From Bacteroidales bacterium (GTDB taxonomy: Bacteria > Bacteroidota > Bacteroidia > Bacteroidales > UBA3663): DNA of 21,855 nucleotides. Location of the stretch: NCBI GenBank assembly GCA_016293065.1, contig JAEDEY010000028.1:1-21855 (forward strand), given 5' to 3'. The first letter of the stretch is position 1, and every line of letters begins with the position of its first letter. Positions 8,132 to 15,844 of this stretch are shown here, in pieces. Both the position numbers and the translations under genes were made by a program. A model generated the notes under the pieces. It saw only the letters and a list, made by a program, of their open reading frames with translations, searched no databases and was not told the origin of the DNA.

Positions 8132-10141
8132 ATGAGTAATCAGGAATTGATACTACGGACCAATCTGAGTTCTCAGATCTCGTTCAACAAAGTGTCGCCT
8201 CGATACTACAAGCCTTTGAATGCCGTCGATCGCTCGGCGCTCACTTGCTTCGAGAAGATTCCGACCGAGATTTTCGAGACAACCGACGATGGCGTTTACC
8301 AGATTGCCGACGAGATCGAGGCTCTTGTTCGCCAGAGAAGAGAGAAATTTCAGAACTGCGTGATTGGCCTTGGTGCTGGCCTTACCCTGAGACCTTTGTT
8401 CAATGAGCTCATCCGTCGTCACAACGAAAACGGACTCAGCTTCAAGAACGTGGTGATAGTGAATCTCTACGAGTACTATCCGCTCAACGAGCAATATCCT
8501 CGTTCGGCTTTCGAGAACATCAACGAACTGTTTATCTCGCATGTAGATATTGCCGCCGACAATGTGGTGACTTTCGATGCTACCATCGAGCCGAGTGCCC
8601 TTATGGAATATTGCAACAACTATGAGCAGATAATCAAGAATCTTGGAGGTCTCGATATTACCCTGCTCAGTATTGGCCGTGAAGGTAATATAGCCATGAA
8701 TGAGCCGGGCTCGACAATCAGTTCGGTCACACGACTTATCCTGATTAACTCTACCTCGCGTGACGAATCGGCAAAAAATATAGGCGTGAAGAAACTGCCG
8801 CCGTGTGCACTGACGGTAGGCATCTCGACTATCCTTTCTTCGAAGAAGATTTGCCTCATGGCTTGGAGCGAAGAGAAGGCATCCATTGTCAAAGAGACGG
8901 TCGAAGGTCATATTACAGATGCCTTGCCGGCTTCTTTTCTCCAGACTCACAACAACACAAAGGTCTATATCGAGCTCGGCACTTCGGCCAAGCTCACGCG
9001 CATTAGGCATCCTTGGCTCGTGACAAGCTGTGACTGGAACGACAAACTCGTGCGCAGTGCCATCGTTTGGCTCTGCCAGAAGCTCAACAAACCAATCCTG
9101 AAGCTTACCAACAAGGACTACAACGAGAATGGACTTGCCGAACTGCTCGCGTTGTATGGCTCAGCCTATCAGGTCAATATCAAAGTCTTCAACGACCTGC
9201 AGCACACCATCACGGGCTGGCCAGGCGGAAAGCCAGATGCAGATGATACTTATCGCCCAGAGCGAGCCAAACCGTTCCCTAAGAGTGTGATTGTCTTCTC
9301 TCCGCATCCTGACGATGACGTCATATCGATGGGTGGAACGCTGCGCCGACTGGTTCAGCAGGGACATGATGTGCACGTGGCTTACGAAACTTCGGGCAAT
9401 ATCGCGGTAGGAGATGAGGAGGTGACTCGCTTCATGCACTTTATCAATGGCTTCAATCAGATCTTTGATAATAGCCGCAACGAGACCATCAGGTCGAAGT
9501 ATCAGGAGATAAAAAAGTTCTTGATAGATAAGAAGGTGGGTGAGATGGACACCAAGGACATTCTCACCATCAAGGGTCTTATCCGTCGAGGAGAAGCTCG
9601 CACGGCTTCGACCTACAACAGGATTCCTCTCGACCATGTGCATTTCCTCGACTTGCCATTCTATGAGACAGGCAAGATAGAGAAGAGCCCATTGGGCGAA
9701 GCTGACGTGATGATAGTGCGTGAGTTGCTTCAGACAGTCAAGCCGCATCAGATATTCGTGGCAGGAGACCTTGCCGACCCACACGGCACACATCGTGTAT
9801 GTACAGATGCCGTGTTTGCCGCACTCGACCTTGAGAAGCAATGCGGAGCCGATTGGCTCAAGGATTGCCGCGTGTGGATGTATCGTGGTGCATGGGCCGA
9901 GTGGGAGATCGAGAACATCGAGATGTGCGTGCCTCTGAGTCCAGAGGAACTGAAAGAGAAGCGTAACTCAATCCTGAAACATCAGTCGCAGATGGAGAGT
10001 GCTCCTTTCCTCGGCAATGACGAGCGACTGTTCTGGCAGCGTTCGGAAGACCGAAACCGTGGTACAGCCAAGTTTTTCGATCAGCTCGGATTGGCTTGCT
10101 ATGAAGCGATGGAAGCATTCGTAGAGTATAAATTACTTTAA
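8132..10141 (+). CDS. NagB-like (degenerate) and PIG-L/LmbE deacetylase fusion protein
   Basis: 669-residue cytoplasmic fusion, usually annotated glucosamine-6-phosphate deaminase. The N-terminal half (about 30-290) aligns by motif with NagB. However, the MDEY site reads LYEY (Tyr113 for catalytic Asp72 of E. coli NagB), and the DGHIAFNEP block reads EGNIAMNEP (Glu184 for Asp141, Asn186 for His143; Glu191 keeps Glu148). The substrate loop is GLGAGLTLRP (78-87) instead of a TGSTP-like sequence. Deaminase activity is therefore doubtful. The C-terminal half (about 385-620) is a PIG-L/LmbE zinc-dependent N-deacetylase with HPDDD (His392-Asp396) and the metal-binding DPHGTH (His551, His554), all intact. 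A plausible job is deacetylation of an N-acetylated sugar or sugar phosphate, with the NagB-like part as a binding domain; the substrate is unknown. It lies between yqeY and dtd. Confidence 0.88.
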   Translation: MSNQELILRTNLSSQISFNKVSPRYYKPLNAVDRSALTCFEKIPTEIFETTDDGVYQIADEIEALVRQRREKFQNCVIGLGAGLTLRPLFNELIRRHNENGLSFKNVVIVNLYEYYPLNEQYPRSAFENINELFISHVDIAADNVVTFDATIEPSALMEYCNNYEQIIKNLGGLDITLLSIGREGNIAMNEPGSTISSVTRLILINSTSRDESAKNIGVKKLPPCALTVGISTILSSKKICLMAWSEEKASIVKETVEGHITDALPASFLQTHNNTKVYIELGTSAKLTRIRHPWLVTSCDWNDKLVRSAIVWLCQKLNKPILKLTNKDYNENGLAELLALYGSAYQVNIKVFNDLQHTITGWPGGKPDADDTYRPERAKPFPKSVIVFSPHPDDDVISMGGTLRRLVQQGHDVHVAYETSGNIAVGDEEVTRFMHFINGFNQIFDNSRNETIRSKYQEIKKFLIDKKVGEMDTKDILTIKGLIRRGEARTASTYNRIPLDHVHFLDLPFYETGKIEKSPLGEADVMIVRELLQTVKPHQIFVAGDLADPHGTHRVCTDAVFAALDLEKQCGADWLKDCRVWMYRGAWAEWEIENIEMCVPLSPEELKEKRNSILKHQSQMESAPFLGNDERLFWQRSEDRNRGTAKFFDQLGLACYEAMEAFVEYKLL

Positions 10142-10143
10142 AA

Positions 10144-10165
10144 GGAGTTTACTTCCATAAACTCC
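10144..10165 (+). other. Intercistronic hairpin before dtd
   Basis: A perfect 8-bp stem GGAGTTTA/TAAACTCC with loop CTTCCA starts 3 nt after the stop codon of the NagB-like fusion and ends 9 nt before the dtd ATG. There is no T-run after it, so it is not a standard terminator. It could mark an mRNA processing point or adjust dtd translation. Confidence 0.6.
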
Positions 10166-10174
10166 ATTGTTGAT

Positions 10175-10627
10175 ATGAGAGTCGTAATACAACGTGTAGC
10201 TCATGCCTGCGTGACTATAGATGGCATGGAAAAATCAAGAATAGGCAAGGGGCTTATGATCCTTGTCGGTTTCGAAAATGCAGATACCGACGAAGATGTG
10301 GCTTGGGTGACCAGGAAAGTGCTCAACCTCCGTATCTTTGACGATGAAAATGGCGTGATGAACCGTTCTGTGCTTGATGTCGAAGGCGAAGTGTTGATAG
10401 TCAGTCAGTTCACACTCCATGCATTGACGGCAAAAGGAAATCGCCCATCATATATCAAGGCTGCTGGTCACGATGTGGCAGTGCCTCTCTATGAGAAATT
10501 CATCGCCGAGGTTCAGACGGGTCTCGGTAAGCCGGTTGCAACAGGCAGCTTCGGCGCCGACATGAAATGCGAGTTGCTTAACGATGGTCCAGTGACAATC
10601 TGCATGGATTCAAAAAACAAGGAATAA
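10175..10627 (+). CDS. dtd: D-aminoacyl-tRNA deacylase
   Basis: Cytoplasmic editing enzyme that removes D-amino acids (and glycine from tRNA-Ala) attached to tRNA by mistake. At 150 residues it has the normal family length. It starts with the typical MRVVIQRV. Both active-site signatures are present: SQFTL (77-81) and the NxGPxT-type loop read here as NDGPVT (136-141). The segment GNRPSY (88-93) is also characteristic. The ATG lies 33 nt after the upstream stop, with a hairpin between, and deoC follows after 20 nt, so cotranscription is likely. Nothing appears missing. Confidence 0.97.
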   Translation: MRVVIQRVAHACVTIDGMEKSRIGKGLMILVGFENADTDEDVAWVTRKVLNLRIFDDENGVMNRSVLDVEGEVLIVSQFTLHALTAKGNRPSYIKAAGHDVAVPLYEKFIAEVQTGLGKPVATGSFGADMKCELLNDGPVTICMDSKNKE

Positions 10628-10647
10628 CACATAAAATACTATATAAA

Positions 10648-11532
10648 ATGGATAAATATCAGGAAGCATTAGGCAAGTATGACATCAACCTCAATGACGA
10701 GGAAATAAAGGCAGAAGTTGAGCAGATCGTTGCAGACAACTTCGATGCAAATAATAATGCCGACGTGTTGAAATTCAGCTTGGGCTGTATAGATCTGACC
10801 ACCCTCAATCCTACCGACAATGAGGAACGAGTACGCCTCTTCACCCAGAAGGTGAATGAATTTGAGGAGAAATATCCAGAGCTCGACAATGTGGCTTCAA
10901 TCTGCGTCTATCCCAACTTCGCCGAGGTTGTGAACATGAATCTTGATGTCTCGGAAGTACATACCACAGTGGTGGCAGCAGGCTTCCCTTCGTCGCAGAC
11001 GTTCAACGAGATCAAGGTTGCCGAGTGTGCCCTTGCCGTTGCTTCGGGTGCCGACGAGGTAGATATTGTGATTGGTGTCGGACAATTCCTTCAGGGCGCA
11101 TACGAAGAGATGTGCGACACAATCTCAGAGTGTAAGGCGGCTTGCAAGGATGCCATCTTCAAAGTCATCCTTGAGACAGGTGCTCTCAAGACCGCAAGCA
11201 ATATAATGAAAGCCAGTATCTTGGCAATTTATTCGGGAGCCGACTTCATCAAGACAAGCACAGGCAAGCTTGAGCCGGCAGCTACTCCAGAGGCTGTGCT
11301 CGTGATGTGTAAGGCCGCCAAGGCGTATTATGAGCAGACAGGCAACAAGGTGGGAATCAAGGTGGCTGGAGGTGTGCGTACACCAGCCGATGCCGTCAAG
11401 TATTACTGCATTGTCAAGTCGGTCTTGGGCGAAGAGTGGCTCACCAAGGACCTCTATCGCATCGGAGCAAGCAGTGCAGCCAACAACCTGCTTTCGGCCA
11501 TTGTCGGTGAGACGGTTAAGCATTTCCTTTGA
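10648..11532 (+). CDS. deoC: Deoxyribose-phosphate aldolase
   Basis: Splits 2-deoxyribose 5-phosphate into glyceraldehyde 3-phosphate and acetaldehyde, the last step of deoxynucleoside catabolism in the cytoplasm. The 294-residue TIM-barrel protein carries the class I aldolase residues: the Schiff-base lysine in FIKTSTGK (Lys202), the second lysine in GIKVAGGVR (Lys238) and the aspartate in DEVDIVI (Asp139). It is about 35 residues longer than the E. coli enzyme, mainly through an N-terminal helical extension (about 1-45, DKYQEALGKYDINLNDEEI). No other deo genes are in the window. It lies 20 nt after dtd and 46 nt before the GH31 gene. Confidence 0.96.
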   Translation: MDKYQEALGKYDINLNDEEIKAEVEQIVADNFDANNNADVLKFSLGCIDLTTLNPTDNEERVRLFTQKVNEFEEKYPELDNVASICVYPNFAEVVNMNLDVSEVHTTVVAAGFPSSQTFNEIKVAECALAVASGADEVDIVIGVGQFLQGAYEEMCDTISECKAACKDAIFKVILETGALKTASNIMKASILAIYSGADFIKTSTGKLEPAATPEAVLVMCKAAKAYYEQTGNKVGIKVAGGVRTPADAVKYYCIVKSVLGEEWLTKDLYRIGASSAANNLLSAIVGETVKHFL

Positions 11533-11578
11533 TAAAACACATAAACACATATCCACATTTATCAACAATCCCAAATCT

Positions 11579-14500
11579 ATGAAAAGAAGTTTCTATTCGC
11601 TATCGGCAATAGCAGCTATCCTGCTGTCGGCTTGTTCGGCAAACCAGGGCGTTGCTGTTGACGGTCAGCAGGTGACAGTTCAGGTGGGTCAGGGCGATGC
11701 AAAGCTCGTGAGACTTGAGGTTGTCGGAGAGAAGATCATTAGGGTGAGTGCGACTGCCGAGAGCCGTTTCGCCGATCCACAGTCATTAATCATCGTGCCA
11801 CAGACCGAGAAGACAGCCTTCAACGTTGCCGAAAACGGCGACACCGTGACAGTCGAGACAAGCAGCATCAAGGCCAATGTCCTCAAGTCAACAGGAGAGG
11901 TGTGGTTTGCTGATGCTGCGGGCAACATCATCCTTCAGGAACAGAAGGGTGGAGGCAAGACCTTCGTTCCTTACAGCTGCCAGCAGACAGTTTGGACTGC
12001 CAATGCCGATGGCCCTGCTGAAAAGGCCAATCCTACTACATATACTGGATGGACAACCCGCACCGTATTCGAGTCGCCTGCCGACGAGGCTTTCTATGGC
12101 CTTGGACAACATCAGGCCGACGATTGGAACTACAAAGGCAAGAATGAGGAGCTCTTCCAGTATAACACCAAGGTTTCGATCCCATTTGTGGTGTCGAACA
12201 AAAATTATGGCGTGCTCTTTGACACTTATTCAATGTGCCGTTTCGGCAATCCTGCCGACTACTCGCAGCTCGGTGCTATCTTCAAGCTCTACGACAAGGA
12301 GGGCAAGGAGGGCGCATTGACAGGAACATACACTGCTCCTGGCGTTCAGGCACTTGAACGTCGTGAAGACTCAATCTATTTCGAGAATATCAAGGTGATC
12401 AAGAACCTTCCACAGTTCCCTCTCGCCAATGCTTTCGTGACCTACGAGGGTGAGATTGAGCCAGCAGAGACAGGTGAGTATCGCTTCACACATTATTATA
12501 GTGGCTATCAGAAGATCTTTATCGACGGCAAGTCGGTATATACAGAAGATCTGCTCAATACGGGTAGCGATGCGCAGGAAATCTGGCGCACGGCATGGAA
12601 CCCTAATGCCCGCAAGTTTGCCGTCAACCTTGAGGCTGGCAAGCGCTACAGCATCCGCATAGAGTGGAAGCCAGATGGCGGCGAGGCTTACTGCGGTCTG
12701 CGAGCTTACGCACCTGTAGCTCCTGAGGAGCAGAATAAGCTCAGTTTCTGGAGCGAGATGAGCAAGCAGCTCGACTACTACTTTGTGGCAGGTGATAATC
12801 TCGACGAGGTGGTAAGCGGCTACCGCACACTCACAGGCAAGGCTCAGATTATGCCAAAGTGGCTCCTTGGCTTCTGGCAGAGCCGCGAGCGCTATCAGTC
12901 TCAGCACGAGATACTTGATGCACTCAACGGCTTCCGCAAGCGCGGACTCCCTATCGACAATATCGTGATGGACTGGAACTACTGGGTGCCAGATTCTTGG
13001 GGCGCTTTCGAGTTCGACCCAACACGTTTCGACGATCCTAAGCAGATGATCGACAGCATCCACAATCAGAATGCCAAGATCATGATCTCTTGCTGGCCAA
13101 AGTATTATCTCACAGTCGATAACTACAAAGAGCTTTTGGACAAGGGCATGATCTATCAGCAGTCGGTCAAGGATTCGCTCTACGACTGGCTTGGCTATAA
13201 GTATGCCTTCTATGATGCTTACGACAAGGAGGCTCGCAAGATCTTCTGGCGTCAGCTTTATGAGAAGCTTGGCGAGATTGGCATGGACGCTTGGTGGATG
13301 GATGCTTCTGAACCAAACGTGCGCGACTGTACCGACATCCCTTACCGCAAGCTTCTCTGCGGCCCTACCGCACTTGGCTCAAGCGACGAATACTTCAATG
13401 CATATTCGATTGTCAATGCTGAGGCTATCTATGACGGACAGCGTGGATATGAGACTGCCATTGAGCGTCAGGGTATTGCAGCCGACGACAGCAAGACTCT
13501 TCAGGAAAAGGCAATATGGAACCAGGACGGATTTGACAATGAGGCAAACTTCTCGCCTGAGAACAAGCGTGTCTTCCTCTTGACTCGCAATGGCTTTGCT
13601 GGCGAACAGCGTTTCAGCACGGCTACATGGAGTGGCGACATCGGAACTCGCTGGGAAGATATGAAGACACAGATTACTGCAGGTCTGAACTTCTCAATTT
13701 CGGGCGTGCCATTCTGGAGTCAGGACATCGGAGGCTTCTCGGTCGAGAACCGATATCAGAAAGCCCAGCATGTCTTCGATGCAACAGGCAAGGAAACTGC
13801 CGACCTCAAGGAATGGCGTGAGCTCAACGTGCGCTGGCATCAGTGGGGTGTTTTCACTCCTATGTATCGAACGCATGGTCAGTTCCCTTACCGTGAGCCA
13901 TGGAACATCGCTCCAGAGTCTCATCCAGCGTATAAGGTCATCAAGAACCTTCTCGATATGCGCTATCGCATGATGCCTTATCTCTATTCTTTGGCAGCCA
14001 AGGTTCACTTTGACGACTATACCATGCTTCGTCCGCTCATCATGGACTTCGCTGCTGACAAGAAGGTCGAGAACATTGGTCACCAGTTCATGTGCGGTCC
14101 TGCTTTCATGGTTAGCCCTGTCTATGTCTATGGAGCTCGCGACCGTGAGGTCTATTTCCCAGAAGGCAATGTGTGGTATGACTTCATGACAGGTAAGGTT
14201 GAGAGCAAGGGCGGCGAGAGCAAGGTTGTTTCTGCTCCTTACGACAAGACTCCTGTCTATGTGCGTGGCGGCAGCATCGTACCTTTCGGTCCAGCTATGG
14301 AATACAGCGACGAGAAGCAGGCCGAGAATATCCGCCTTTATGTGTATGAAGGTGCTGATGGAGAGTTCACTCTCTATGAGGACGAGAACGACAACTATGG
14401 CTATGAAGCTGGCCGATTTGCCAACATCAAGTTCAGCTATGATGATGCTGCTCATACTCTCACTATCGGTGAGCGCGAAGGCAACTTCCCAGGTATGCTC

Positions 14501-14617
14501 GGCAAGCGCACATTCACCATCGTGGTGGTAAGCGCAAGCAAGGCTCAGGGCTATGACCCAGAAGCCAAGGGCATAGAAGTCAGCTACGATGGATCGGCAC
14601 AGACTATCGTGCTCTAA
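11579..14617 (+). CDS. GH31 glycoside hydrolase lipoprotein with PA14 insert (alpha-xylosidase/alpha-glucosidase type)
   Basis: 1012 residues from the ATG at 11579. The frame is open further upstream, overlapping deoC, but only this start gives the lipoprotein signal MKRSFYSLSAIAAILLSAC with lipidated Cys19. An N-terminal beta-sandwich is interrupted by a PA14 domain (about 255-385, including TGEYRFTHYYSGYQKIFIDG). A GH31 barrel follows, with nucleophile Asp575 in WWMDASEP and acid/base Asp687 in WSGDIG, then C-terminal beta domains. The PA14 insert and WWMDA-EP motif recall characterised GH31 alpha-xylosidases from xyloglucan degraders, so release of terminal alpha-linked xylose (or glucose) is likely; exact specificity is inference. 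It has no obvious promoter of its own and no susC/susD neighbours. The residues after Cys19 (SANQG) do not look like the acidic lipoprotein export signal, so a periplasm-facing location is favoured. Confidence 0.92.
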   Translation: MKRSFYSLSAIAAILLSACSANQGVAVDGQQVTVQVGQGDAKLVRLEVVGEKIIRVSATAESRFADPQSLIIVPQTEKTAFNVAENGDTVTVETSSIKANVLKSTGEVWFADAAGNIILQEQKGGGKTFVPYSCQQTVWTANADGPAEKANPTTYTGWTTRTVFESPADEAFYGLGQHQADDWNYKGKNEELFQYNTKVSIPFVVSNKNYGVLFDTYSMCRFGNPADYSQLGAIFKLYDKEGKEGALTGTYTAPGVQALERREDSIYFENIKVIKNLPQFPLANAFVTYEGEIEPAETGEYRFTHYYSGYQKIFIDGKSVYTEDLLNTGSDAQEIWRTAWNPNARKFAVNLEAGKRYSIRIEWKPDGGEAYCGLRAYAPVAPEEQNKLSFWSEMSKQLDYYFVAGDNLDEVVSGYRTLTGKAQIMPKWLLGFWQSRERYQSQHEILDALNGFRKRGLPIDNIVMDWNYWVPDSWGAFEFDPTRFDDPKQMIDSIHNQNAKIMISCWPKYYLTVDNYKELLDKGMIYQQSVKDSLYDWLGYKYAFYDAYDKEARKIFWRQLYEKLGEIGMDAWWMDASEPNVRDCTDIPYRKLLCGPTALGSSDEYFNAYSIVNAEAIYDGQRGYETAIERQGIAADDSKTLQEKAIWNQDGFDNEANFSPENKRVFLLTRNGFAGEQRFSTATWSGDIGTRWEDMKTQITAGLNFSISGVPFWSQDIGGFSVENRYQKAQHVFDATGKETADLKEWRELNVRWHQWGVFTPMYRTHGQFPYREPWNIAPESHPAYKVIKNLLDMRYRMMPYLYSLAAKVHFDDYTMLRPLIMDFAADKKVENIGHQFMCGPAFMVSPVYVYGARDREVYFPEGNVWYDFMTGKVESKGGESKVVSAPYDKTPVYVRGGSIVPFGPAMEYSDEKQAENIRLYVYEGADGEFTLYEDENDNYGYEAGRFANIKFSYDDAAHTLTIGEREGNFPGMLGKRTFTIVVVSASKAQGYDPEAKGIEVSYDGSAQTIVL

Positions 14618-14655
14618 AATTTGACAAGTAATTAGGCTTTTTCAAAAAATAACAG

Positions 14656-14694
14656 ATAAGAGGGTGTGTCAGTTGATTTGACACACCCTCTTAT
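14656..14694. terminator. Long palindromic bidirectional terminator, copy 1 of a repeated element
   Basis: The perfect stem AAGAGGGTGTGTCA (14658-14671) with TGACACACCCTCTT (14679-14692), loop GTTGATT, extends two A/T pairs outward. The right side runs into ATTTTAT. It sits between the convergent GH31 and EamA genes and shares its core with the element at 21815-21855. Confidence 0.8.
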
Positions 14695-14719
14695 TTTATG
14701 GTTTCGTCTGACGGGAAAG

Positions 14720-15616
14720 TCATTGCTTGAATTTGCGCTTCTTGTTGCACAGATATACGCCATCGATGACAAGGAGGCAGCCGAAGATGGCGAGGAGCGT
14801 GATGCGTTCGTTTAGTACCAGATATCCGGTAACCAGCGAAGTGATAGGCTGGAAATAAAGATAATTGGTGGCAACCACGACACCGAGCCCCTTACTTGCC
14901 ATGTTCCACATCTGATAGCAAGCCAAAGAGGCAATGAGTGAGAGGAAGAGGAGCGGAAGTCCGACGTTGAGCGAGAGCAGGTTGCTGAAGTCGAACGAAT
15001 GGTCTTCGATGAGGCAGACAGGCAGCATGGTGACCACACCCCAGAAAAACACCTTGCGCGTGATGAAAGCAGTGCTGTAAGAAGTCTCCAGTTTGCGCAG
15101 TAGCAGTCCGTAGAATGCCCAGCACAGCGAAGCACCCAGAGCGAGGAGAGCCACGAGAGGATTGTCGTCGAGGATGAACACCCCATTGAAGATGACTAAT
15201 GCCACGCCAGCGAGAGCTACCAACGAGCCGAAAAGGAAGCGGCGCGTGAGCTTCTCGGAAGGAAAGATGGCACGTACCACAAAAGCCGTGAGCACAGGAG
15301 TGGTGGTGATGAGCATGGCCACTGTGCTGGTCGATGTGGTATATTGCAGGGCACTGTTTTCGGTGAGGAAATAGAGCGATCCGCCGGTAAGTCCGAGCGC
15401 GATGAAAAGCAGTTCGTCGCGTAGGCACTGAGCCTTGATCTGCTTATGGCAGAAAGGCAGGAAGGCAAAGTAGGCAATGGCAAATCTCATGCACATAATC
15501 TGAGCGGGAGATAGGCCCGCATTAAGAAGAACTTTACTCGCGACAAAAGTAGAACCCCAGATGCAAGATACGACGAAAGCGAGGATATGGTGAATCCAAT
15601 GACTCTTGTTTTGCAT
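14720..15616 (-). CDS. EamA-family (drug/metabolite superfamily) transporter
   Basis: 298-residue integral inner-membrane protein with two EamA repeats (about 10-140 and 155-290) and roughly ten hydrophobic segments. The first helix region FVVSCIWGSTFVASKVLL and the following RFAIAYFAFLPF are typical of EamA/RhaT-like carriers; the second repeat opens at ALGASLCWAFYGLLLRKL. The C-terminus is strongly basic (NKKRKFKQ), consistent with a cytoplasmic tail. Members export or import diverse metabolites and the substrate cannot be predicted. The start ATG at 15614-15616 lies 23 nt downstream of a TATATTTG promoter element. It is a single-gene unit, convergent with GH31 and divergent from rplM. Confidence 0.93.
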   Translation of the reverse strand: MQNKSHWIHHILAFVVSCIWGSTFVASKVLLNAGLSPAQIMCMRFAIAYFAFLPFCHKQIKAQCLRDELLFIALGLTGGSLYFLTENSALQYTTSTSTVAMLITTTPVLTAFVVRAIFPSEKLTRRFLFGSLVALAGVALVIFNGVFILDDNPLVALLALGASLCWAFYGLLLRKLETSYSTAFITRKVFFWGVVTMLPVCLIEDHSFDFSNLLSLNVGLPLLFLSLIASLACYQMWNMASKGLGVVVATNYLYFQPITSLVTGYLVLNERITLLAIFGCLLVIDGVYLCNKKRKFKQ

Positions 15617-15639
15617 ATTTATTTATCGTTTTTGATGTG

Positions 15640-15647
15640 CAAATATA
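15640..15647 (-). promoter_or_regulatory. -7 promoter element of the EamA gene
   Basis: The minus strand reads TATATTTG, matching TAnnTTTG, 23 nt upstream of the start codon. No convincing -33 TTTG is seen at 19-21 bp. Confidence 0.6.
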
Positions 15648-15708
15648 ACACTTTTTGTATTAAGCCTTTATAAACTTGTCGAAAAAATACATTAAAGAGC
15701 CAAAGAAT

Positions 15709-15739
15709 TTTGCAGAATGGAAAAAATGTGCTATCTTTG
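15709..15739 (+). promoter_or_regulatory. Promoter of the rplM-rpsI-rpsB-tsf operon
   Basis: TTTG at 15709-15712, a 19-bp spacer and TATCTTTG at 15732-15739 match the Bacteroidota consensus. The -7 element is 105 nt before the rplM start, leaving a leader of about 100 nt that holds a predicted stem (15764-15802). Confidence 0.88.
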
Positions 15740-15763
15740 CGCGCCGTAATAAACAAAAACGGT

Positions 15764-15802
15764 GGGTACCCAGCGAGCTATGTCCGTAAGCTGGCTCTTC
15801 CC
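15764..15802 (+). promoter_or_regulatory. Candidate structured leader of rplM (possible ribosomal-protein autoregulation)
   Basis: In the roughly 100-nt rplM leader, CCAGC (15770-15774) pairs with GCTGG (15790-15794), and GGG (15764-15766) with CCC (15800-15802) outside it. The remaining leader is A-rich and unstructured up to the GTG start. This G/C-rich island in an A/T-rich leader resembles the feedback binding sites common ahead of ribosomal-protein operons. Ligand and mechanism are not shown by the sequence. Confidence 0.4.
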
Positions 15803-15844
15803 GAGGTAACAAAACAAATATTATTAATTAAAAATTAAAAGACA

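Noticed and set aside
11330..11578. Upstream 83-codon extension of the GH31 frame, overlapping deoC
   Set aside because: It would hide the lipoprotein signal peptide inside the protein, and the sequence is deoC read in another frame.
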